Shown here one piece after another: positions 55,435 through 64,000 of a stretch of 64,000 nucleotides of DNA. The stretch spans positions 203,441,096-203,505,095 of the forward strand of contig CM065802.1 of assembly GCA_033398695.1 (NCBI GenBank), written 5' to 3'. A program made the translations under genes and the position numbers. The stretch comes from Orobanche coerulescens. Taxonomy: Eukaryota; Streptophyta; Magnoliopsida; Lamiales; Orobanchaceae. The notes under the pieces are model-generated. The model made no database searches and was not told the DNA's origin. It was given only the letters and a program-made list of their open reading frames with translations. Positions within the stretch are counted from its first letter, which is position 1, and each line of letters opens with the position of its first letter.

Positions 55435-57775
55435 TGTAATATCCGCAAATTTGATTTCCGATAATTTTTCTTTTTGGCGAAAGTCCGTTTTTACGACTTG
55501 CTTGGGACCGTTTCGTCACCCTGAGAATGATTAATTCCACACTTTTTAACATCCGAGTTCGTTTCGGAGTCGTTTTGTTGAGTTCCGTGCTTTTTAGCGA
55601 CTTTTCTGCTCTTTAGTCGATTCTTGCGAATCTCATTCGAAACTGCTGTTTCGAGTTTCCTGTAAGTCTGTTTAACTTTGTTAGACATGTTATGAACTTC
55701 AGTTTGGTTATTCGATCACGTATCGTGATTTCCGGGCGTTTTGGGCCATTTTGTAATTTACCCAAAGTTATGGGTATCCGTATCTGTATTTGTTGTCTCG
55801 ACCCTTTTCTTGGTCGCGTATGATTAATTATTGCATTACGTTTTCATTTCGAGTCGTTGATATCGTCCGCGAACTTTTCGTCGTGTTCGCCTGCGGCGTT
55901 TCGGAAATCGAGGCGTCGGGTCGTGGCGGCCGAAAGCACCGGGCCGGACCGGGTGCGGCATCGCTTCGGATCTTGGCACCGCCGAAAGCAGGCACGGCAG
56001 GAACCGGCGTAGCGCACGCTACGGCCGGGACGCTGCGCGCGCTAGCTCGGCAATGTAGCGCACGCTGTCGAGTCAGCCCAGCGTACGCTATCGGGCCTGG
56101 GCAGAGGGGTTCTGAGGTTCTGGACTCAGGTAGGATCGGCAGGTAGCGCACGCTACTGTCGGTCGTGGCGCACGCTAACCGGCAAGTGTAGCGCACGCTG
56201 TCGGACGACTAACGTACGTTACCGGGATGTGTTTGTTAGTCCAGAGGCTACTGGAAAGGTCGGCTAGCGCGCGCAGGCTTCCGGCCGTAGCGCACGCTAG
56301 CGGGAGTCGGGCGGACAAGTCATGGTCGGCAGAATTGGTCGGTGGTGCCGGGTCATGCGGGCCATGGCCGAGAGTGCTGGGCCGATACTGACCGATAGCG
56401 CACGCTAGTCCGGGAAGGCTAGCGCACGCTAGTTCCGGCCCAGTATATAAATGACAGAGCAACCACTTTTTCATTCATTTTTCATTTCCTTTCTCTTCGG
56501 TCCGCGGCTAGAGCTTTGGAGGAGATGAAGCCATGTTTTTAAACAACAAATCCATGAAGTTTCTGAGTTTATATCACCGATCAATCATCCTATAACATCC
56601 TTCGATCCAGCGAATGAAGGTTAGATCTTTAGAACCCTACTTTTGGGGAGATTTGGGGATTTTCGCGTTTTTGTCCGATTCATTCGGTTTTGCTGAGTAA
56701 TTCATGATGAATATGATTAATCTTGTTGGTATTCTTAGTTTCCCTACGGATTCATTGTATATTTCGTGATTTTTACGAAATCGAGAGGGTTTGGTTGTGG
56801 TCCGCCCTCATTGTCGTTTTTATACAAATATACATAAATCGTAGGCGGGTGTTCGGGCGTATTCCAATTCCGTATTCGTTTAGAATCTGTTGTGATTGTA
56901 TTCTTCGAATCGTTAGGTTCGGTTTCGATGGTTCCTAGCATTCGTCGGTGACTTTCCATTCCGTTCGTTGCGTCGTCGATTATTCAAGGCAAGTATATAT
57001 TTATGATAGTACGTTCTCGACTTTGAAAGTAAGTAATATTGATGGTATGATATGAACGAACCGTTTTTACGGCATTCATAGATATATTGATGGCATAATA
57101 TGAACGAACCGTTTTTACGGCATTCATATATGTATTGAAGGCATGATATGAACGAACCATTTCTACGGCATTCATACATGTATTGGCATATGATATGAAC
57201 GAACCGTTTCTACGGCATTCACATACGTCTTGATGTGACACTATGAGATTTAGTTATTCCGGAATACTAGTCTTGAATTGATGAATTGACGGTTACATTT
57301 ACTTTATTGTCGAGGAGTATTCTGTTTCATACTTGATATACTTGCACTAGATATTCGACGGCTAACCCCTTTATGGGGGAAATACTTTTTATGTATTTCA
57401 GGTTCCAGGAGAGCGGACAGGCGGGTATCGGGTCGGCATGAAGATGATGGGCAAGTGTGATACTGTGTCTTGTCTCCGGTTATCTTTTTGGATTCCTCCA
57501 TTCAGTGTTGTTGTACTGGAATGGATTTTAAATACTTGAGTATTGTATTTCAGTTTCCTTGATGTTCCGGCCTGTGTTGCCGAGGTATTGATTTGTGCAG
57601 TGATGTATATGGTTTCATTGGTTATGGTTTTGAATACCATTTGTATCGTCTTTCTTTCCATTGTATGTAGACCTTCTCGGTCAAGTTTTATAGTTCCGCG
57701 TTTGTTTAGCCTTGTGGGTCCCACGGCGGGGCTCACGGCGCTGTAATATACCCTGAATAACTTGGGGGTGTTACA
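55435..57775 (+). repeat. G3 3' LTR (2341 bp)
   Basis: Follows the polypurine tract and ends at the target duplication. It is 23 bp longer than the 5' LTR, mainly through single-base differences in the palindrome zone. The 47 bp tandem array is at 57040-57225. Confidence 0.93.
56008..56452 (+). promoter_or_regulatory. G3 TAGCGCACGCTA cluster and TATA box (3' copy)
   Basis: Eleven or so palindromes, better preserved than in the 5' LTR (for example GTAGCGCACGCTAC at 56008 is GAGCGCACGCCAC there), followed by TATATAAAT at 56444-56452. Confidence 0.72.
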
Positions 57776-57929
57776 AGATGCGCATGCTGGGAGCGTGGTA
57801 AGTAGGTTTCGGGCTAACCCAATTCGGGAACATTAGACCGCCATAAAGAACGTTCTCAAGTACTTTAGAAGGACTATAGACCTGGTTCTTATATATGGTG
57901 GTGGAGAACTGAATGTGATGGGATTCACT

Positions 57930-60270
57930 TGTAATACCCGGTTGTAATTCAGTCATTATCATTCAGTAATTTCATTCGGTGATTGTCACCCAGTGTATAT
58001 TCACTCGATTATAATCATTCACCAATCATATTCATTCACCGTGTTCACCGTTCGAAAAAAACTTCGAGTGGTGTATCGTTATTGTTCATTGTTTCAACTT
58101 TCCTCATATGAGTTCGACTTTGTTAGATCACCATTAATTTTTGGTAACTCCAAAAATTCTAAATCTTTGCAATATTATAGAGCATCGAGTTAGCTTTCCA
58201 ATGGTTCAAACGGTGAGTCAATCGAGTCGGACGAGAGAGAGTTATGGTCGCTTTAGCTCAACCGCTCATTGCCGATCACCGCCGAACGAACTCGCCGCCG
58301 TCGTCCGACACGGCCCGTGCATTTCGTCCGGAAAGTGCCGGCAGCCGCCAGACCCGACCGTGTCGCTCAGCACGGCCGAGTCGCACCCTTCCGGATAAGC
58401 GTAACCGATCGCCAAAGACGCCCGACCGTGTCGCCCGGCACGGCCGAGTCATGCCGAAGCCGCCGGACGGGTCATCGTCGGGAGGCCCTCGCGCCGCGAC
58501 CGTGTCGAGCAGACACGGTCGAGTCACTGTCGGCCACTGCGATACACGACCGTGCCCGATCGGGCACGGCCGTGTCCGGCAGCGCCAACTCCTATAAATT
58601 CATTTTTTCAAAGATTTCAGCCCATTTTTCTTCCTTTTCTTCACCTTCAACCGAGAGATAAGGCTTGAGGAGGGTTTTTCCTTCACAAATCATTTGGGTG
58701 TTTGATTTTTTTCATCTCCTTTCGATCGTGAAGCTTGGGATAATCAATCTAACGCGTGTTCTTCGGATTAAAGCACTTGGATCATCAAGAGGTAATTCCT
58801 TCAACACTTTGGACTTCGATTTTGTGTTGAAATAGGATGTTTTGGACGTTATAATCATGATATATGAAGGGATATGTATATGATTATGAGTTTGTATAAG
58901 GATTCATTGGATCATTGAGGGTTTATTCAAGAACACTTTGAATATCGAGTTGGAATTGGGGATTTTCGACTAATTGTTGTTATAATCACATTGTTGGATA
59001 TTCATAACGGATTATTGATCGTATTGGAGATGTTTTGTTGGTTTGAAACACTTCTTGGGGATTTTGATATTGGGATATCGAGGTTTGATTGTAAACAATC
59101 GGAGTTTGGATACAACGTATTCGATATAATGCCCCAATGAACTTAGTTTAATCGTATCGACGTTTTGAGTTCGTTATATTCGTGTTTAATTCGTATATTG
59201 ATCGGATTGTCGGTAATTGTATTGAATTAAGGTTGTTCGTGCGACCGACACTTCATTTAGGACGTTGTTCGTGGACGGACATTCTTCATCGGTGTTGTGT
59301 AAGTTAATTCTTACTCGGTTAAAAGGATATTCATCCCTCTTGTTGTTGTTCATTCATAATCATAACTCATTCATAATTATATTAACCGTATCAAAACTTG
59401 TTGTTATCAATTAATCATTTCACCATAAGGAGCAGCGGTTCCAACCTTTTCATTGGTGTCATTTATTTCATTACCATTCCACCTCGGTGAGTCATTATTC
59501 ATTTTCGATGTCACTTTTGTTATCGTGGCATTCCGGGTCATACTGGCGTGCCGGTTGGTATGTGTAGGGTTTTCATGTCGGGCACATTATAGTCGTGTGT
59601 TGGTTGATGGCCTCACATTGGGCTGTGCACACGAGATTGATTGTTTCGTGAGACTGATTAGGTACAAGACCACACGTGTATTCGATCGATACTCGTTGGT
59701 GGCTTGTGCACGGACACATTTCCATCCCGGGCGTAGTGTGGCGCCACCCTTTGAGCCGTACTGTTAGTTGATTCATATAGCATGTTTGATTGCGTATGTT
59801 TCGACAGGATATTTCATAATTTCAGATATAATCATGATTGTGTATTTTCAACTCTTGAGGATTGTTGTTCTGTATAACTGACCCCGTTTGGGGATTTTGT
59901 TTTTCGGGTCTTTGCTAGGCAAAGGCACGGGAGAACATCTTGACGTCGAGGAGTCCCAGTGATACTAGATAGGGGCCCCATGCATTCGATCACTTATTCG
60001 ATCATTTATGTTTCCTTTATTTATTCCGCTGAGACATTCCGTTTGAATACTCGTTTCATTCGGTGTTGTGTATTTTATCGTCACATAAGATACACATGTA
60101 TTCTATTTTATCACAGGTGTGTTGTATGAAACTCCTAATCGGAGTAATTGATGTTGTAATGTGGTTCGGTACTACATTTACCCTGTGTAAATCATCCTTT
60201 TTCATTCGCACAGTGGGTCCCGATCGGGGTCCACGGCCTTGTAATATCCGCCTAGTTTGGGGTGTTACGA
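57930..60270 (+). repeat. G5 5' LTR (about 2341 bp)
   Basis: Starts TGTAATACCCGGTTG and ends GGGGTGTTACGA just before the primer site. It contains a CG palindrome zone (58260-58580), TATAAATT (58593-58600) and the module 59530-59770 shared with the G3 interior. The end base is uncertain by one or two. Confidence 0.88.
58260..58600 (+). promoter_or_regulatory. G5 CG-rich palindrome zone and TATA box
   Basis: Repeated CACGGCCGTG/GACACGGTCGAGTC-type motifs, including the perfect palindrome CGTGCCCGATCGGGCACG (58550-58567), end a few bases before CCTATAAATT. The zone is so GC-rich that open frames cross it in several registers; none resembles a protein. Confidence 0.65.
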
Positions 60271-60284
60271 GTTGGTATCGGAGC

Positions 60285-60798
60285 GTGGTTTTGAATACTA
60301 CCTTCCGAGTCATGTCTCATTTGAAATCATCGTCATCGGACTAGTATCATTGGACTTTCGCGTCACGTGTGACTGTGCAAATGCCGAGCCAATCGAATAG
60401 GAAGAAGCGTAAGATTTCTAACGCCATGGTATATTTTCCGGCAATAGTCATTCATTCATCATTCATCAATTAACAATCCTCAAACATCATCATTCATTGT
60501 GATTAGACGATCATGTTAACTCATTAATCACTTAATTCATTTCATTACTCGATTAATAATCGGGACGATCATGTTAACTCATTAATTACTCAATTCATTT
60601 CATTATCCAGTTGTCAACTGGATGATCATATTATCAATCTTGTTAAGTTATTCAAGATAATCATTTCAAGAATTTCATCAGATAATCATGTAACTTGATA
60701 AATCATTCATATAATCACTAAGTTAGAGCATGTATACTCATTTTCATCATCTCATGACATAATCATAACGTGCTAATCATGCGGGAAATATAATCATT
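60285..60798 (+). other. G5 leader with CATTCAT-rich repeats
   Basis: A short frame at 60378 (MPSQSNRKKRKISNAM) might be a relic of the gag start. Then come ATTCATTCATCATTCATC-like low-complexity sequence and a direct repeat containing CGATCATGTTAACTCATTAA at 60507 and 60564. No conserved domain. Confidence 0.6.
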
Positions 60799-61420
60799 AT
60801 GCGACCTTCCTACTCCGGTATGGAGAGAACTGTCAAGGGATGCATGGGGAGAGGCAGCGGTGCTAACCGAAACCCGAGAAAAAATCACTCATTCGGAAAT
60901 CGTGCCCAGGACTCGGTTCGATCAGAAGATGTACGGGTTGATCCACTCACTTTTATGCAGGCCATGATGACCCATGTGCAGTTGCTCAATCATCATTGCG
61001 CCACTCTGGCCGGATTAATCGAGCGAACTCTCCCGTACGAGCCAGTTGCTAAGGAAATTGCTGAGCAGCAACCTGCATATGTCAACAGGAAATCAACGAA
61101 GCGTAATCTATCCGAAGGCGGTCAGTCAACCTTCAAGAAGCCTCATGTGAGTCTTATCGTTTCTGAGCGATCTCCTACGGCGCCTAATCCTACGGGATCT
61201 CAGTCCCGAGCAGCCAGTTCGGCCATCATCTGTTTCAACTGTGGGGCGCCGGGCCATTTCAGTACTAGGTGTACGACGCCGTCTATCACATGTCATAATT
61301 GTGGGAATAAGGAATAAGGCATAAGGCCCGTTTTTGCCGAAAGGACTCCAAGTCGGCCCCGGCGGCATCTCAGGCCCAAGCAACCAGCGTTTCAGAATCA
61401 GACTGCCTTGTCATCGTCGT
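60799..61420 (+). pseudogene. G5 gag C-terminal region with zinc knuckles
   Basis: The frame from ATG 60799 carries a Gag-like region (DPLTFMQAMMTHVQLLNHHC) and ends with the knuckle CFNCGAPGHFSTRC (about 61230-61271) and the start of a second, CHNCG. A tandem duplication of AATAAGG (61306-61312 and 61313-61319) shifts the frame inside the second knuckle and brings in a stop; in the next frame HKARFCRKDSK follows. The N-terminal half of Gag is not recognisable. Confidence 0.8.
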
Positions 61421-61865
61421 TTAAGACAATGGAAGCAAATAGAGTTGGAGCTCGTATTTATCAGATGGGAGCGTACGGTTCGGGGACCAGCAAGTCCCAG
61501 ATTCATATGATGAGGAGGATCGACGATCCGGTGGTCCGAACGATTTCAGGTATACTCGTAATTTTATTTCAACTTGTGTGTACCTTTTGATCTTGGTACA
61601 CCGCATTCATTCATTTTCGAATCATGCTTGAATAGACTTATTTCGGTATAGTCCTACTTAATGACCGCGATTGGTTGATGGATCTAATCGTGGTGAATTT
61701 ATCTTAGGACGATGTAATTTTCGGTATTAGTTGGTTTGATCGTCTCGATACTATCCTCAGTGTTTGTTAGCGTTTAGTCGCTATCTTTCCGTCGTTGGTT
61801 GTCGAATGTGTGCTTCAGGGAAGTAATCCCGTTGTTCCATAGAATTTTTATTATGGCGGAGGCGA
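61421..61865 (+). pseudogene. G5 linker and protease-region remnant
   Basis: Short pieces such as VYQMGAYGSG-like sequence and, at about 61640-61800, DRDWLMDLIVVNL and VIFGISWFDRLD, the latter resembling the (D)VILGMDWL motif at the end of the Gypsy protease. The catalytic DTG was not found. Multiple stops. Confidence 0.6.
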
Positions 61866-62320
61866 AGAAATTCCAATCGAACTATTCAATCATTCATTAT
61901 ATCATTTTCATCGATTGGCCTTTCTAAGGCAATCGAGTTATTCAGTCATTCCTTATATCATTTCCATCGATTGGCTTTTCTAAGACAATCGAGTCATTCA
62001 ATCATTCATTGTATCATTTCCATCGATTGGCTTTTCTAAGACAATCGAGTCATTCAATCATTCATTGTATCATTTTCATCGATTGGCCTTTCTAAGGCAA
62101 TCGAGTTATTCAATCATTCATTGTATTATTTTCGTCGATTGTCCTTTCAAAGGCAATCGAGTTATTCAAACATTCATTGTATCATCTTCATCGATTGGCC
62201 TTTCTAAGGCAATCGAGTTGTTCAATCATTATTGGTATCTCTTTTTATCAATTGACCATTCTAGGGCAATCGAAATGTTCAATCATTCGTGGTATCATTG
62301 TCATCGATTGACGATGTATT
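61866..62320 (+). repeat. Tandem repeat of about 60 bp x 7-8 within G5 pol
   Basis: Units read CAATCGAGTCATTCAATCAT then TCATTGTATCATTTCCATCG then ATTGGCTTTTCTAAGA, with few differences between neighbours. Each unit has ATCGATTG and CAATCGA, so units can pair. It lies between the protease and RT parts, where coding sequence is expected. Confidence 0.92.
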
Positions 62321-62359
62321 TCCAGGCGAGTTATCTAGTTGCCTTCACATAGAGTAAGG

Positions 62360-63080
62360 GAATTCATGAGTGAGTTGGAGCCGGTACTTCCCCTTTATCG
62401 AAGGCACCGTATCGGATGGCCCCGACCAGAATGCAGGAGTTAAAGATTCAACTTGAGGAGTAGTTCGAGAAAGGTCATCTCCGACCGATTGCGTCCCCGT
62501 GAGGAGCACCAGTGTGATCTGTCAAGGAGAAGGATGGCTCGTCTCGTGTGTGTATTAATTACCAAGAGTTGAACAGGGCGATGATCAAGAGTAGTACCCT
62601 TTACCTCGTATTGATGATCTTTTAGATCAACTTCAGGGAGCTTCAGTATTTTCCAAGATCGACTTAAGATCTGGATATCACCAGTTGCGGATTCGAGAGT
62701 CGGATATCGCGAGGACAGCGTTTCATACACGCTATGGTCATTGTGAGCTCGTAGTTATGCCGTTCGGGCTAACTATTGCACTGTGGTATTCATGGAGTTA
62801 ATGAATCGGGTTTTCATCGACTTTTAGATCAGTTGTTGTTGTCTTCATCGGCGACATTTTGATTTATTCTCTTAGCCGAGAGGAACACGAGGTTCATTTT
62901 CTTCAAGTTCTCGGCGTGTTGAGACGAGAGCAACTTTATGGAAAGTTTTCCAAATGTGAGTTACGGAGGTCCGAAATGACTTTCTCGGGCATGTAATTTC
63001 ATCCGCGAGTTCTTGTCGACCCTCGGAAGACGGAGGCTATCCGAGATTTGCAACCTCCGTAAGATATTAAGTAAATCCGA
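62360..63080 (+). pseudogene. G5 reverse transcriptase remnant (Ty3/Gypsy)
   Basis: Recognisable pieces in alternating frames: MAPTRMQELKIQLEE-like (62415-62460), RVCINYQELNRAMIK (62550-62590), [20 protein letters not shown] (62655-62712), [17 protein letters not shown] (62722-62770), then VVVFIGDILIYSLSREEHEV (62836-62893) and FSKCEL...MTFLG. The catalytic pair is Gly-Asp (FIGD, GGC at 62850) in place of Asp-Asp, so even the restored frame would lack a metal-binding residue. Frameshifts near 62460, 62595 and 62780. Confidence 0.88.
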
Positions 63081-63340
63081 TGTTTCCTCGGATTAGGTGG
63101 TTAATTATCCAACCCGGCGGAGCTAGTAACCGTGGTTTTCGCGTTGGAATTTTGGCGTCGTTACCTTTATGGAATCACTTGTCGGATCTTCACCAATCAC
63201 AAGAGTTGAACTATATATTTACTCACAAGGAGTTAAATATGCGGCAGGGGACAGTGGTTGGAACTAATCAAAGATTTTGATATCGAGATCCTTTACCACC
63301 GGGCAAGGCGAACGTTGTCGCCGACGCCTTGAGTCATAAG
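63081..63340 (+). pseudogene. G5 RNase H remnant
   Basis: After a deletion of the connection region, VVFALEFWRRYLYG-like sequence, then FTNHKS, YIFTHKELNMRQ, IKDFDIEI and YHRARRTLSPTP-like/KANVVADAL blocks (to about 63340) mark the Gypsy RNase H. The catalytic TDHKSL appears as TNHKS with a following stop. Confidence 0.8.
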
Positions 63341-63479
63341 TCCGTTCGGGAGCAGATGCATGCTCGTTTACGATTCGAAGGAGCTTCAACAGAATTCCTT
63401 AGACCCGAGATCGAGGTCCGGCCAGCGAGTTCGAGAGACGACTTTGTATGTTAGAGATTTCATCATCTCCGAGAATGCA

Positions 63480-64000
63480 ATCGGGGAGAATCGGGGTTCG
63501 GACCCGGCATTGTTGCGCATTCGTGAAGATGTGGCTCAGGAAAGCCCACGATTCGTGGTCCACGAGGATGGACTTTTGAGGTTTAAGAACCGGTTGTGCG
63601 TGCGGCGAATGACGAGTTGAAAAATTCTATTTTGAGAGAAGCTCATGCTACCCCTTATTCTGTTCATCCGGTCCAAAGAAGATTTACAAAGACTTGAAAC
63701 AAAATTACCGGTGGAGTAATATGAAGCGAGAAGTCGCAGAATTTGTTTCGAGATGCTTAACTGTCAACAAGTCAAGATGGAACCTCGGCGGCCGTGAGTA
63801 TGCTGATACCGCTCCCTATTCCGGAATGGAAGTGGGAAGACATTTCTATGGATTTCATCACGAGTTTGCCGACGAGTCGTCGTGGCATGAATGCGATCTG
63901 GGTGATTGTGGACCGCTCAACTAAATCAGCTCATTTCCTTGAGATAAAGGATACGTGGGGTCCCGAGAGACTGGATCAGTTGTTCATCAAGGAGATAGTG
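63480..64000 (+). pseudogene. G5 integrase remnant, continues beyond the window
   Basis: Begins DPALLRIREDVAQ, FVVHEDGLLRFKNRLCV, then (frame change) REAHATPYSVHP with the His pair, LKQNYRWSNMKREVAEFVSR and CLT; a one-base loss follows, so the last zinc Cys is out of frame. The core then reads WKWEDISMDFITSLP and MNAIWVIVDRSTKSAHFL, containing the first catalytic Asp, and runs off the edge. Confidence 0.88.

Larger units (their letters stand above)
49431..57775 (+). mobile_element. G3: composite Gypsy-type LTR element without coding genes
   Basis: LTRs at 49431-51748 and 55435-57775 share termini TGTAATATCCGC...GGGGGTGTTACA, and the perfect duplication AGATG flanks them (49426-49430 and 57776-57780). 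The interior (51749-55434) has a primer-binding site, a purine tract, an embedded LTR of another family (52093-52962), a second primer-like site and the final polypurine tract, but no gag or pol frame. It is non-autonomous. The classification as Gypsy rests on its LTR ends and tract sequences, shared with G1. Confidence 0.92.
49185..57929 (+). pseudogene. C5 Copia reverse transcriptase, split by the G3 insertion
   Basis: The first part (49185-49430) reads HYILGIRLYWDRSKRMISFS, then after frame changes YKPYDSVVGSLTYTILCTR. Reading resumes at 57781 after the AGATG duplication with DAHAGSVVSRFRANPI, then AIKNVLKYFRRT and VLIYGGGELNVMGFT to 57929. Both parts are the thumb/connection of a Tork-type Copia RT. 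G3 lies exactly between them, and G5 cuts the second part at 57930. Confidence 0.88.
57930..64000 (+). mobile_element. G5: Ty3/Gypsy element, 5' part (runs off the right edge)
   Basis: LTR at 57930-60270, primer-binding site TGGTATCGGAGC (60273-60284), gag with zinc knuckles, then RT, RNase H and integrase in the Gypsy order. Frames are broken throughout. It inserted into the C5 Copia RT 155 bp from the G3 insertion. The 3' LTR lies outside the window. Confidence 0.92.

Noticed and set aside
58244..58661. Overlapping 117- and 130-codon open frames
   Set aside because: They arise from the GC-rich palindrome zone of the G5 LTR, which is open in several registers on both strands.
61866..62320. 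Possible CRISPR-like array
   Set aside because: Units are contiguous tandem copies without unique spacers, inside a plant Gypsy element; the minisatellite at 40014-40277 was rejected for the same reason.
62440..62730. 96-codon minus-strand frame in G5
   Set aside because: Antisense shadow of the reverse transcriptase.

Overview
The window looks like nuclear DNA of a flowering plant, probably a eudicot. It is dense in LTR retrotransposons and carries CACTA, MULE, hAT and Stowaway DNA transposons, tRNA-derived SINEs and an intact member of the plant self-incompatibility S1-homologue (SPH) family. I cannot name the species. No bacterial-type operons, CRISPR arrays or credible structural tRNA/rRNA genes were seen. 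Nearly all the coding capacity is transposon-derived and broken; the one host-like complete gene is the SPH gene at 29370-29816. Element labels (C1-C5 for Copia, G1-G6 for Gypsy) are local to this report.

Left part (1-22 kb). A Ty1/Copia element on the minus strand (C1) has pol and gag remnants, a long leader, a primer-binding site and a 1.87 kb LTR at 4334-6201. It abuts a 360 bp PIF1-type helicase fragment (Helitron-like), which is cut on its other side by G1, a Gypsy-type element from 6562 with 2.7 kb LTRs, a decayed gag and no pol. The 3' LTR of G1 is rearranged at about 14287, where a piece of the LTR reappears inverted. A heavily decayed plus-strand Copia (C2) follows and ends in a short LTR at 20970-21206.

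Middle (21.2-32.9 kb). This is the oldest and most gene-like DNA: three Stowaway-like MITEs, a tRNA-derived SINE split by a 4.86 kb CACTA transposon with a 3 bp target duplication, and inside that CACTA an exon captured from an SKU5-like monocopper-oxidase gene plus a further Stowaway MITE. Beyond it lie a SINE tail, the SPH gene with a TATA box and polyadenylation signal, and a MULE-type MITE that has itself been split by a hAT element at the centre of one of its palindromes.

Right part (32.9-64 kb). C3 is a young non-autonomous SIRE-like Copia (identical-length 1038 bp LTRs, TTGTG target duplication, intact gag, no pol) inside an older minus-strand Copia (C4). Then come an Ulp1-bearing CACTA-like transposon, a nearly fully palindromic MULE, a LINE reverse transcriptase fragment, a Gypsy LTR fragment (G6), an Athila/Tat-like gag chimera, a Copia reverse transcriptase (C5) broken by two Gypsy insertions, the G3 element (49431-57775, AGATG target duplication) with a second LTR family (G4) embedded as PPT-LTR-PBS, and finally the 5' half of a decayed Gypsy element (G5).

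The most striking pattern is regulatory. The LTRs of several families (G1, C3, G3, G5, and in reduced form G4 and G6) each carry a cluster of short CG-containing palindromes, different for each family, and in all except the truncated G6 the cluster sits directly upstream of a TATA box. This suggests repeated, convergent construction of LTR enhancers. A second theme is that G1, C3 and G3 are all LTR elements that keep LTRs, PBS and PPT but have lost pol, so they would depend on proteins from other elements.
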